NCBI GenBank assembly: GCA_026168455.1
Contig: CM047430.1
Location: 9,928,848-9,992,847 of the forward strand
DNA from: Theocolax elegans
Lineage: Eukaryota; Arthropoda; Insecta; Hymenoptera; Cerocephalidae
DNA length: 64,000 bases
Direction of reading: 5' to 3'
The notes under the pieces are model-generated. The model did no database searches. It saw only the letters and a program-made list of their open reading frames with translations, and was not told the DNA's origin. This document shows, piece by piece, positions 12,654 to 22,868 of this stretch (position 1 is the stretch's first letter; each line of letters begins with the position of its first letter). The translations under genes and the position numbers were made by a program.

Positions 12654-13172
12654 ATTGAGGTTGTGATGGGATGGGTCGATCCATAGTATTAAATTCATAG
12701 TATTAAATTAATTTCTAGTCACTCTCGTTTTACTTTTTGCTTTGTTTTATTCCAGATTATTTATTTTTATTTTTATTTTTACACTTTTTCTGCTCGGTTT
12801 TTATTTCATTTCAACCTCAATCTATTTTATCCTCCCGGACCTCTGCCTAAGCTAGGTTAAATTGTAATTATATGCGCTGCTCATTTATATTTATTTTATC
12901 TTGTTTTATTATGTTTTATTATATTGTTTTATTGTTATTATTATTGTTAAATTATTAAATTAAATTATGTTTGAGCGTTATATTTTATTATAAATGTTTT
13001 AAATGTTTTATCGTTATTTGTATTATAAAAACTGCTTTTTTGCCGCTACACTATTTATAGTATTATATTTTTTATATTGTATTCTAAGACAGATTTACTA
13101 CTGTGTATACGGGGTTTAACCCCATTTTACCCAATAAATATTATCAATCAATCAATCAATCACGAATAGAAC
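12654..13172 (+). other. LINE 3' UTR with ATCA-repeat tail
   Basis: An AT-rich untranslated region with several T-rich stretches. It ends in CCAATAAATATT followed by ATCAATCAATCAATCAATCA, the short tandem tail typical of CR1/L2-like elements, which use it in 3'-end recognition during target-primed reverse transcription. Confidence 0.75.
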
Positions 13173-13614
13173 TGGATGTAATTATATTAATGTTGTTCTA
13201 CTCGCAAAGATGTTGAACGGGGGCGCTTCAAGTAAATTATTATTTGTTCTCTTACGTCTAAGGGTAACTAAGTAATTAATCCCGCTTTTTAGCCAACAAA
13301 TTAATGTTAGAGCTAAGGACAGGTCAAATTTAGTAAGAATAAAAGGATACTATTATAGAAAGGATTATTAATCAAATTTACAGAATTATTAATTAACCTT
13401 TACCTTATTTAAGGTATTCAGTCAGTTACAATATTAATACATTTTTCTATATCAACCTGTACCAAAGGTCCTCAGTTGATTTTGGTTAGTTATTCGTTTT
13501 CATTATTAGTGATTCTTCTTGGTACCTTTCGATCCTAGTTGTAATTTTCGGTCCTCGCTTGACAATAACCAATTATAAGTATATACACACACATACATAC
13601 ACACATATATATAT
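13173..13614. other. AT-rich spacer
   Basis: No gene is seen. The segment at about 13,540-13,570 (TTCGGTCCTCGCTT) recurs at about 18,670, after MITE-B, so some sequence here may belong to an older shared repeat. It ends in a CA/TA-rich microsatellite that carries the following MITE. Confidence 0.4.
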
Positions 13615-14557
13615 GGGCTATTTCACGTCAAGTGGTACGATGAAAATTTTAAATCGCTCCAAAATTTGAGAACAGGCTGGAAATATCTTCAAGAAGATAG
13701 AAAAAAAATTTTAGGTGTTAAAAATAATTTGCCTAAGAGTTATTCCACCATAAAAAATGGAAATTTTTCAATTTTTTAGAAAATTTTCTATTTTTAAAGC
13801 CATTTATCTCAAAATCTATTAATTTTTTTGAAAAAACATTACAAATAACTTTTGTTCAAAATAATCTTTAAAATTTATCTACCTGGGTTACAATTCTTAA
13901 TTTTAAAATCTCGAAGAGATACTCGAAAATATTGAATATCAAAAAAAGGCGACCACGCCACAATCGATTTTGATCTAATACCGCTCAAAAGATCACATTT
14001 TTTGAGAGCTTTCGAATAGCGGCGGTTAGATTATTGGCCAAGACCGATGGTGTAAGTTATGCCTTATAAACCTCATAAAATCACTAATTTTCATGTATTT
14101 TAGGGCATAACCTACAACAGCGGTCTTGGCCAATAATCTAACCATCACCATTCAAAAGCTCTCAAAAAATATGATCTTTTGAGCGGTGTTAGATCAAAAT
14201 CGATTGTGGCGTGGTCGCCTTGTTTTGATATTCAATATTTCCGGGCGTTCTATCTCTTCGAGATTTTAAAATTAAGAATTGTAACCCAGGTAGATAAGTT
14301 CTAAAAGTTATTTTGAACAAAAGTTATTTGTAATGTTTTTTCAAAAAAAATAATAGATTTTGAGATAAATGGCTTTGAAAATAGAAATTTTTCTAAAAAA
14401 TTGAAAAATTTCCATTTTTCATGGTGGAATAATTTTTAGGCAAATTATTTTTAACACCTAAAATTTTTTTTCTATCTTCTTGAAGATATTTCCAGCCTGT
14501 TCTCAAATTTTGGAGCAATTTAAAATTTTCATCGTACCACTTGACGTGAAATAGCCC
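13615..14557. mobile_element. MITE-A copy 1, complete fold-back element
   Basis: Two arms of about 450 bp form an almost perfect inverted repeat around a short loop centred near 14,086. The ends are GGGCTATTTCACGTCAAG and its complement CTTGACGTGAAATAGCCC. Both ends sit in ATATAT runs, suggesting insertion at TA. There is no coding capacity. This is the reference copy for the family in the window; other copies are at 15,969, 27,493 and 45,099. Confidence 0.9.
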
Positions 14558-14574
14558 ATATATATATATATATA

Positions 14575-15655
14575 CTAGGGGGGCTTCGCCCCCCTGCGCG
14601 CTTCGCGCGCCAACCCCCTATTTTTAATTCGAAAAAGGTTTTTCGTAATTAATTTATTTAAAATAATGTTTTAAATTGTATTATTTTTTCACTACCATGG
14701 ACACCTTAAAAATTAAACAGATTCACACAACACCTTGAAGGTATTGCTATAGTTATTATTATTTATAAATAAAAGTTTACCAAAATTTAGAGTAATGAAA
14801 TCAGAATAAAAATAATAAAAAAATAGAGACATATTAAATGTTAACTGTAAATATTAAACTATATGAATTCTTATAAAGCTTAAATTTATATTTTAATAAT
14901 TATTAACTATTAATAATGAAAAATTAACTTACCAAAAATAGTAAAGTACATATACTTACTAAATTGTAGTATTTTAGTTAACAATTTATTAAAATTTTGG
15001 ATTATTTGAAACGGTTATAAATAGAACTTCACCTCCTAAAATTAATTTATTTAATGACGAACGATCATCGCCAAAAGTTCTATGTCATTAATATTTTGTA
15101 TTTTTAGAGTAATAAAATTTTCTTCTTAATTAAATTAATTTTTGTATTAGTTTTAAAGAATTATTTATAAAATTTTAGCGCTATATAAATAAAAACCTGT
15201 TTCTTCCATTTCTCTCGTGAATCGTAATTTGCACCCTCTTTCAAAATTTGCATTTTAATCCATAATTATATCCAATTTATTTTTACTATGCAGAGCCCAA
15301 ATATTTATTTTGATTATTATAAACAAATTCATTTCTTAAATATCCTTCTGTTTCTAATAAATACATACTTGTTTATTTAAAATATTGTGTTATATAAATA
15401 TAAATTATCTACACATTTATATATCCATACAATTTTGAAATATTAATTTAAAAAATATTTAAATTAAATGCTCCTAAATTAATAGTTTTTAAAAATCTAT
15501 TCAAATGTAATTCGTATTTTATATTGCCACTGTTAAAATTTGAATTTTCTTTTGCCTATACTGTTTATAATAAAATTATCTTAAAAATGCAATAATTAAT
15601 ATATTTAATTTTTAACCCATTGTATATATCATATGGATATTTGGAAAAGTGTATG
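14575..15655 (-). mobile_element. Helitron-like 3' terminus and AT-rich body
   Basis: On the minus strand, GGGGGGCGAAGCCCCCCTAG is a perfect GC hairpin followed by CTAG at 14575-14578, with T as the next host base. That is the canonical 3' end of a Helitron (hairpin, then CTRR, insertion between A and T). A second hairpin (GCGCGCGAAGCGCGC) lies just inside. No Rep/helicase coding is visible upstream, so this is a non-autonomous or truncated element. Its 5' end is not identified; the stated end is where the direct repeat with 16,510-17,235 stops. Confidence 0.6.
14910..15655. repeat. Direct repeat, copy 1 (about 0.74 kb)
   Basis: This AT-rich segment is repeated in the same orientation at 16,510-17,235 with small indels. 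Shared landmarks are TTAACTTACCAAAAATAGTAAAG at the left (quoted in part), the GTTTCTTCCATTTCTC block and ATGGATATTTGGAAAAGTG at the right. It has no coding capacity. It may be the body of a non-autonomous element present twice. Confidence 0.75.
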
Positions 15656-15968
15656 TTATACTTGATTAATATTTATTTCATCTTCAAACAATTTTGCATT
15701 TGTATTTAAAGCATTACATTCAATTTTAGATCCGTTATTATTATTGAGTATACGTTTAAAAATTTTATGAGTTTTATCAAAATTTTTTGAGTAAACAAAT
15801 ACACATTCTTTCAAGTTATGTTCACAACTTTTTTTTGCGCACGGAAAAAATACATATATTATGTATTCTTGAAAAAACAATTTTAAAATATATATATATA
15901 TATTATATAAATATTCCGCCGCACGCACACACACCCACATACTTACATACATATATATACATATATAT
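15656..15968. other. AT-rich spacer ending in CA/TA microsatellite
   Basis: No gene is seen. The open frames on both strands come from TATA and CA runs (about 15,888-15,968). The run at the end is the insertion site of the next MITE-A copy. Confidence 0.5.
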
Positions 15969-16482
15969 GGGCTATTTCACGTCAAGTGGTACGATGAAAA
16001 TTTTAAATCACTCCAAAATCGAGAACAGGCTGGAAACATCTTCCAGAACATATAAAAAAAATTTAAGTGTTAAAAATAATTTGCTTAAGAGTTATTCGAC
16101 CATTAAAAGTGGAAATTTTTCAATTTTTTAGAACAACTTCTATTTTTAAAGCCATTTATCTCAAAATATGTTGATTTTTTTGAAAAAACATTCCAAACAA
16201 CTTTTGTTTAAATTAATCTTTAGAACTTATCTACCCTGGTTACATTTCTTAATTTTGAAATCTCGAAGAGATAGAACACCCGGACATATTGAATATCAAA
16301 AAAAGGCTACCACACCATAATCGATTTTAATCTAACACCTCTCAAAAGTTCACATTTCTCGCGAGCTTTCGAATGGCTTGGGGTAGCTTATTGGCCAAGA
16401 CCGCTGTTGTAAGTTATGCCTCATAAACCTCATAAAATCACTAATTTTCACGTATTTTAGGACATAACTTACACCAAAGGTG
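15969..16482. mobile_element. MITE-A copy 2, half element
   Basis: It starts GGGCTATTTCACGTCAAG after an ATATAT run, follows the left arm of copy 1, passes through the loop (TAAGTTATGCCTCATAAACC) and stops just inside the second arm, where TA-rich sequence begins. The missing right arm makes it a truncated copy. Confidence 0.85.
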
Positions 16483-16509
16483 TAATATATATAATATATA
16501 TATATATAT

Positions 16510-17235
16510 GTGGTAATGAACAATTAACTTACCAAAAATAGTAAAGTGCATATACTTAATTGTAGTATTTAGTAAAAACCTATTAAAATTTTAGATTGTT
16601 TTAAACGGATCTAAACAGAACTTTACCTCCTAAAATTAATTTATTTAAGTCATCGCCAAGAGTTCTATATGTCATTAATATTTTGTACTTTTAGAGTAAT
16701 TAAACTTTCTTCTTAATTAAATTAATTTTTGTATTAGTTTTAAAGAATTATTTATAACATTTTAGCGGTATATAAATAAAAACCTGTTTCTTCCATTTCT
16801 CCCGTAATTCGTAATTTGCACCCTCTTTCAAAATTTGCGTTTTAATCCATAATTATATCCAATTTATTTTTCCCTTTAGTTACAGAGCCCATATATTTAT
16901 TTTAATTATTATAAACAAAGGCATTTCTTAAATAACCTTTTGTATCTAATAATACATACTTGTTTATTTAAAATATTGTTTTATATAAATATACGTAATC
17001 TCCAAACAATTTTTAAATTTGATTTCAATAATATTTAAATTAAAAACTACTAAAATAATAATTTTCGAAAAACTTTTGAAATGTAATTCGTATTTTATAT
17101 TGCCACTGTTAAAATTTGAATTTTCTTTTGCCATTACTGTTTATAATAGAATTATCTTAAAAATGTAATAATTAATGTATTTAATTTTTAACCCATTGTA
17201 TATATCACATATGGATATTTGGAAAAGTGTATGTT
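16510..17235. repeat. Direct repeat, copy 2 (about 0.73 kb)
   Basis: The second copy of the segment at 14,910-15,655, same orientation. It ends at ATGGATATTTGGAAAAGTG, after which the CA microsatellite begins instead of the sequence that follows copy 1. Confidence 0.75.
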
Positions 17236-17248
17236 CACACACACACAC

Positions 17249-17315
<67 letters not shown>

Positions 17316-17345
17316 CACGCACATACACACACATGCACACACACA
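17236..17345. repeat. (CA)n microsatellite
   Basis: About 110 bp of CA dinucleotides with a few CG/CATG interruptions. The His/Thr and Val/Cys frames across it have no coding meaning. Confidence 0.95.
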
Positions 17346-17555
17346 CTTATATATATATGACATATATATATATCATATACATGACATATATATATAACAT
17401 ATATATATGACATATATATATAACATATATATAACATATATATATGACATATATATGACATATATATATAACATATATATGACATATATATATGACATAT
17501 ATATATATATAAAATATATATGACATATATATATATATAAAACATATATATATAT
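17346..17555. repeat. ATATATGAC-type tandem repeat
   Basis: A low-complexity array of TATATA blocks separated by GACA, ATAACA and similar short interruptions. It encodes only Tyr/Ile/Met strings. Confidence 0.95.
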
Positions 17556-17576
17556 GTTGAATTCTGAATTCTTAGA

Positions 17577-17579
<3 letters not shown>

Positions 17580-17631
<52 letters not shown>
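17580..17631. repeat. (GCG)n trinucleotide run, about 17 units
   Basis: A perfect GC-only trinucleotide run of about 52 bp standing in AT-rich DNA, with no surrounding gene. Confidence 0.95.
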
Positions 17632-17632
<1 letters not shown>

Positions 17633-17662
17633 AATATTTATATATTATAGAGAGATATATAT

Positions 17663-18604
17663 GGGGTAGTCCACATGAAGTGGTCCGATCAAAATTTTAA
17701 AATGCACCAAATTTTGGGTACACTTTGCAAATGTTTTTCAGAATACAAAAAAAAATTTTTAGGTACTGGAATCTATTTGCTCAAAAGTTATTCTAACCTC
17801 AAAAAGTGAATTTTTCCATATTTTTTTCAACACCAGCTGGGTTTACCGCTATATAACTCAAAATCTATCAACTTTTACTATAGAACATTATATGTAACAT
17901 TCGTTGCTAATTATATCTAGAATTTATTCTTCTGGGTTAGAAAAAAATGCAAGTGCGCCACCTTTGATTTTTTCATCCAAAAGTCTAAAAGAAAGCTTGG
18001 AGCAATACCTTTCAAATGGTCTGTAGCATTTTTATGGCCTCCAATTCTGTAAAAAGTTATGACAATTTAAAGAAACACGAAATTTTTTTAAAAATTTAAA
18101 TGGGAATTACCATGTTAATTTTTGTGAATTTTTTGTCTTTCTTTAAATTGTCATAACTTTTTACAGAATTGGAGGCCATAAAAATGCTACAGACCATTTG
18201 AAAGGTATTGCTCCAAGCTTTCTTTTAGACTTTTGGATGAAAAAATCAAAGGTGGCGCACTTGCACTTTTTTTAAGTTGAATATTGACATGTAGTTTATG
18301 TAACATTGACCTTGAGATTAGAAATTCTAACCCAGAAGAATAAATTCTAGATATAATTAGCAACGAATGTTACATATAATGTTCTATAGTAAAAGTTGAT
18401 AGATTTTGAGTTATATAGCGGTAAACCCAGCTGGTGTTGAAAAAAATATGGAAAAATTCACTTTTTGAGGTTAGAATAACTTTTGAGCAAATAGATTCCA
18501 GTACCTAAAAATTTTTTTCTGTATTCTGAAAAACATTTGCAGAGTGTACCCAAAATTTGATGCATTTTAAAATTTTGATCGGACCACTTCACGTGGAATA
18601 CGCC
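17663..18604. mobile_element. MITE-B, complete fold-back element
   Basis: Arms of about 440 bp form a near-perfect inverted repeat around a loop near 18,105 (AATGGGAATTACCATG). The left end is GGGGTAGTCCACATGAAG; the right end, read inward, is GGCGTATTCCACGTGAAG. Its length (942 bp), terminal pattern (GGGNTA, then TGAAGTGG, then AAAATTTTAAA) and TA-rich flanks match MITE-A (943 bp), but the arm interiors differ. It is a sister family. No coding capacity. Confidence 0.88.
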
Positions 18605-18964
18605 ATATATATATCAACTTTTTACCAATACAATTAGTTACTTATCGTAAAAGTAGTTATATTTGTACCTTTCGGTCCTCGCTTAACAACTACTTTTATG
18701 AACAACAAATACAATCAAACCAATGTATACTAAGCTCAGGCTAGTTTTCTATATATATATATATATATACCCGTAATTTCTTAATATTTTTATATGTATA
18801 CTTACTTTTTTAAAATAAGAAACAACTTCTTTTAGGGTATAGGATATGAATTTATTTTGGAATGGTGCGTTTACAAGGACGTTTGGGAGAAAAAGTGAGT
18901 TTGAGAGTGTTTCCAAGAGTGTGTTTTGAGTATGCTGCTGCGTGCTTTGGGTCCTCCGTTTTTA
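18605..18964. other. AT-rich spacer
   Basis: No gene is seen. The GTACCTTTCGGTCCTCGCTT sequence at about 18,665 resembles one at about 13,550 before MITE-A copy 1. A TA microsatellite lies at about 18,753-18,770. Confidence 0.4.
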
Positions 18965-19470
18965 TACCCTTCCCTATTAAAAAAATTAGTACGAATTTAG
19001 TACAAAATCAGCACTAAATTTAGCGCTAAATCAGTACAAAATTGATACGAAATTCGTCCGAAATTTGTACAAAATTCGTACCCTAAAAGTCCAAATTTAC
19101 AGTTCTAAATAAGCACAAAATTCATGCAAATAATATACAGAATTTGTACAAAATTAGTACAAAATTAGAACAAAATTCGTACAAAATTCGTACAAAAGTA
19201 GCACATAATTTGTACTAAATTTGTACGAATTGTATACCCTGTTAAAAAAATTCACGCTGATTCATTGATTTGTGATCAATATGAAATTATCACAGCATCA
19301 ATATAAAATCATCACCGAATCAGAGTAAAATTAGCACTGAATCAGCAGTAACTTTTTCCCAAAACGCAGAATTAACTTGGTACAGAATCAGTTAGTACAA
19401 AATCAGGATTGAATCAGTACGAAATCGGTATTGAATGTTTACTTAATCTGCAATGAATCAGAGTTACACG
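18965..19470. repeat. Degenerate short tandem repeats (AGTACAAAAT-like)
   Basis: About 500 bp built from a drifting 9-12-bp motif: AGTACAAAAT, CGTACAAAAT, AGCACTAAAT, then AATCAGTACGAAAT in the second half. Units alternate between GTAC- and GCAC-containing variants. This is an old simple-sequence expansion without coding capacity. Confidence 0.75.
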
Positions 19471-19539
19471 CAAAGTAATATAACAATAAAAGTTAATTTA
19501 TATGTTATTAATAAAAGTGATTAATCACATACCGTAACA

Positions 19540-19649
19540 CTATTTTGTTGTTCCTGTCATTAAATTAACTTTAGGTTATTAATTTCGGACCATAATTTGA
19601 TAGTAGTTTATAACCAAAAGTTAATTTAATGACAGGAACAACAAAATAG
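19540..19649. repeat. 34-bp inverted repeat next to a tRNA-like segment
   Basis: CTATTTTGTTGTTCCTGTC at 19540 returns as GACAGGAACAACAAAATAG ending at 19649; the arms continue inward as an AATTAACTTT type sequence to about 34 bp each. The right arm runs directly into the tRNA-like A box, so the palindrome is part of the SINE head or of a MITE joined to it. Confidence 0.7.
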
Positions 19650-19740
19650 CTCAGTTGGTAGAGAGTAAGCCTCCGGATCTAAAGATCCAAGGTTCAATTT
19701 CCGCGGGTTGGAAATTTTTTTTTTATGTTTTTTTTATTAG
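19640..19740 (+). mobile_element. tRNA-derived SINE head
   Basis: TAGCTCAGTTGG (19647-19658) matches the tRNA A box and GGTTCAATTTC (19691-19701) matches the B box, at normal tRNA spacing. The centre (CCTCCGGATCTAAAG) resembles an arginine tRNA anticodon arm, but the stem pairs poorly and the 5' acceptor half is replaced by the inverted repeat. A T-rich run with more than four T follows, which could stop polymerase III. A functional tRNA is unlikely; a SINE or tRNA pseudogene fits. Confidence 0.55.
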
Positions 19741-19832
19741 TTAAAATTTTGTGCATTTAAAAATGTACTTTTTCGCTTGCCCAGGACATTTTTTAAATTT
19801 GTATATGAAATACATTTTTCAAAGGCATTTTA

Positions 19833-19985
19833 ACGTTGCTCAAACGTTGTCACAACGTTATTTCCACCTATCGCGGCAGCTTACATAAATCTTAGCGGAC
19901 ATATCCCACGTTGTAGCAACGTTGTTCCAACGTTTCAACTACTTTTATAACAACGTTGTAACGTTGTCAAAACAACGTTGTGTGC
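19833..19985. repeat. Cluster of AACGTTG palindromic motifs
   Basis: About nine copies of AACGTT/CAACGTTG within 150 bp, on no fixed period, ending in GTGTGCTAGTAGGG. The motif is self-complementary. It looks like the terminal region of a DNA transposon or an ancient simple repeat. Confidence 0.6.
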
Positions 19986-20079
19986 TAGTAGGGATGTGAC
20001 AATATTTGACTAGAATTAATACTGTAAACAAAGAAAAAATAAAGAAAAAATAATCATCAGAATCAAAATTGTTTTTTTA

Positions 20080-21775
20080 GCCTACTGACAATACCATTGT
20101 AAAGTGGACAAAGTTTTTTTGTATCATCTTTTACATTAATCGCCTTTTTTCCAACTTAATATGTACCATTTCAGATGTCAGTCTTTTATTCAAATTACTT
20201 TCTCGATCTAAAATTGAGAGATCATCAAAATTAAAAAATGATTAAATAAAGTCATATGGTCATTAATAACAAATTGAGAATTTTTTTTTTTGGTATTGAA
20301 TTTATGTTCTTTAATTCGGTACTACAAGTGCCTTTTAGTTTCCCCAACATAACTTGCATTACAATCTTTGCAGTCTATTTTATATACAACATTAGTCTCA
20401 AGATTTCTTTCTAATTTTTCTTTACCCCTTACAATGATATTGTCAAGACTGTTACAGATTGTTGGAATCGGTCGAATATATTGTTGTTTTATTGTGTTTT
20501 CTATCTTTTCATAGAAACCAGGTACGAATGGTAATTTTAAAGTACCAAAATATTATCTACTTTTACTATTTTGGTCCGCAGCATTCCAACCTTTTCTTAA
20601 CGTTATGGTTTATAAAATTTTCTGAATAATTATTATCAGATAGAAATCGTTTTACAGTTTTAATGATGGACTTGTGAGATTTCTGATTGGATAATAAAAT
20701 CGCTTTATCTACTAAAGTATACACTATAGCACTCTTCTGCTGTATTGTATGACATGAATCAAAGTTTAGAAATCTACCTGAAAAAGTATCTTTTCTATAC
20801 CAATTTGTAATAATTCGATTCGAATTATTTCTAATTAATGATATCTCTAGCAAGTTAATAGTACCATTTACGTCTTTTCCATGCGTAAATTGTAATCTAC
20901 TATGGTAACTGTTCAAGGTTGTTAACAATAAATCTAATTTATTTTCAGGTATACACATTATAGTGTCATCAACATAACGAAAATAAAATAGTGGTTGAAA
21001 ATCTAATTTGTTGATACACTCTTCCTCTAAGTCAGTCATTACTAAATCAGCAAATGGAGGGTTTACTGGTGATCCCATTGGGCTTCCAAAATATTGCTGG
21101 TAATATTTATCATCCCATTTAAAAAACGTATTATACATTAAAAATGTTACAACATTAATTATTTCACTAAGTGGTATATTTTTTTTTTTTTTTATATTAA
21201 GTGGTATCTTTTTCGATGCTTTTTATTAAAAGTTCAGTAGGTATATTAGTAAACAGTGAAACCACGTTTAAATAAACTAAAATATAACCAGATGGTATGT
21301 CACAGTTTGTCACTTTCTTAATTAATTCATAACTATTTTTTACATATGATTTTGGCTTATTTATGCTATTGCTGATTATATTGTTAATAATCTTCGATAA
21401 TTTATAAGTCGGGTTGCCAATACATGATACTATGGGTCTTTCGGTAAGCCATAAATTTTTGGTAAATCTGTATTTGTTAGTGTAAGTTCATTCTTATGAT
21501 ATTTATTGTCTAGAAATCCTAATTCATTCCAATTTGTTAATATTTTTTGTGTACTTATTTGTAATTTGTTTAGTGGATTAATATTTTTGGCAACCGGTTT
21601 GTATGTGTTCGTAGTAGAAATGAGATTTTGCATTTTTGTTTTATACGTTATTGTGTCAATTGCAATTGTGACATTATTTTTGTCAGTTATAGTGAAAAAT
21701 ACATTATTATCTTTTAAAAACAATCTTGTTTTATTCAGCCTCTGTACCAAAATTCTATCTTTATATTTAATATGT
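20080..21775 (-). pseudogene. Penelope RT and GIY-YIG endonuclease, defective
   Basis: Visible in order on the minus strand: FTITDKNNVTIAI and KIYGLPKDP (RT N-terminal part); then, in a shifted frame, LVYLNVVSLFTNIP, where the family's catalytic Asp (LDVVSLFTNIP) is Asn; then GSPMGSPVNPPFADL and FRYVDDTIMCIPEN with both Asp intact; and finally VVYKIDCKDC-NASYVGETKR, the GIY-YIG-type segment, with a TAG soon after. Downstream, a RESNLNKRLTSEMVHI-type stretch marks the C-terminus. Frameshifts occur near 21,430 and 21,160 (a T-rich run) and near 20,560. With the Asp-to-Asn change, the polymerase should be inactive even if the frame were continuous. Confidence 0.8.
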
Positions 21776-22838
21776 TGTAACGGTAAGGTATTGTTTACCT
21801 TACCGTTTGACGAATTCGAGCAACACGAGCGAACAGTATCGTGATGTTCGCATTGGCTCAGGCCGGCGAGATTCAGCTCAGCTCGATTCGTCGTGGCTAC
21901 TCGGGCGAGATCGACTTCACGCGCGAAAGATTCGCGCACGCACCTGTTTAAAGAGGTGAGGGGGGGATTCGCGCGCGTGGAGAAGAGATATATATATATA
22001 GCCGCCTTGTTACGCGACTGGTGTGATCCCCCCGCGTCCTGTGTTCAGCTTCGCCGAGCTGTATTTTACAGTGCGTTTCGTGTGTGCATTTCGACTGCAG
22101 GCCGACCCTGCATTTGCAGTGAAGGGTGCAACTCCGTGCATCGACCTGCAGCCAAACAACCTCGATGCACGGGCGAACGGACAATCCGTCCTACACCGCA
22201 GCGGGAGTTAGAGAGAGCTGAGAGAGCAATCGATCGGCTGGTCGTTGTTTACCAACGACTATAGCAACTTATGAAGTAAGTGGTACCACTTCACGCGATC
22301 GTGTTTTATTCGCAATTAATCAATAATCTTATTGCTTTATACCAGTCCCGTTGACTAGGTATATTATTTTAGTTTGTGACACTTTTCCCCCCTCTCTCTA
22401 CAAGTCGGTCGTTTACCGAGTTGTAATAAAAGCGTAGACCTCGGCGACAATTTGAGATTTTGTTTATTATTTATCTTTTATATTTATTTCAATAAATTCA
22501 ATTTATTGATACATTTCAATTTGATATTCGATTAATTGAATTTTAACCCACGTACGATTCCTTCCGTAATCCTAAGAGCTCGTATATTTCTGATTGACAA
22601 GTGCTCAACGCGATATCCCTGTTTCGTGGTCAATTTCAGATTTGATTTTTTTTACCTGGTTGTTATCTGAAACAGTAACTCGGTTTCAGACTAACACTTA
22701 ACAGATTTGGTAGAGCGGACAAGTAACCGCCGCCGCAACGCGGGGAAAATACGTTTATTTAAATACGGTAAGTTTAACCGTACCACTGAGCAGCCACGAT
22801 ATTAAAATAAACATCCGTGCGGCAACCAAACCGTTACA
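21776..22838. mobile_element. Solo LTR inserted in the Penelope-like element
   Basis: The ends are TGTAACGGT and ACCGTTACA, a perfect 9-bp terminal inverted repeat of the TG...CA type. The flanks are ATGT on both sides (21,772-21,775 and 22,839-22,842), a 4-bp target duplication. The length is 1,063 bp, with a GC-rich left part holding a TATATATATA box near 21,990 and an AATAAA near 22,490. No internal retroviral-type coding is present, so this is the scar of recombination between two LTRs. The terminal structure and duplication size fit a Gypsy/BEL-type retrotransposon; the family is not identified. Orientation from the TATA and AATAAA order is probably plus. Confidence 0.88.
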
Positions 22839-22868
22839 ATGTAAAGTCTTTTTAAACCTATTTTCCAT

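Larger units (their letters stand above)
7800..13172 (+). mobile_element. CR1/L2/Jockey-type LINE, nearly full length
   Basis: A non-LTR retrotransposon with an ORF1 (zinc-finger-like protein), an ORF2 (apurinic endonuclease plus reverse transcriptase), a 0.5-kb 3' UTR and a terminal array of about four ATCA units at 13148-13172. The 3' short tandem repeat in place of a poly(A) tail, the APE-type endonuclease and the RT sequence place it in the CR1/L2/Jockey group; the exact clade cannot be fixed by eye. Only three frame-breaking lesions are visible across more than 4 kb, so the copy is young. The 5' boundary is approximate. Confidence 0.85.

Noticed and set aside
17141..17579. Cys/Val, His/Thr and Tyr/Ile repeat frames
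   Set aside because: Products of the CA and TATA/GACA simple repeats, on both strands.
19640..19712. Functional tRNA gene
   Set aside because: A and B boxes fit, but the acceptor and anticodon stems do not pair properly.
21506..21844. 112-codon plus-strand hydrophobic frame
   Set aside because: Antisense to the Penelope RT coding sequence.
21893..22264. 123-codon frame in the GC-rich part of the solo LTR
   Set aside because: The region is bounded exactly by LTR ends and a target duplication; frames overlap on both strands and have no domain.
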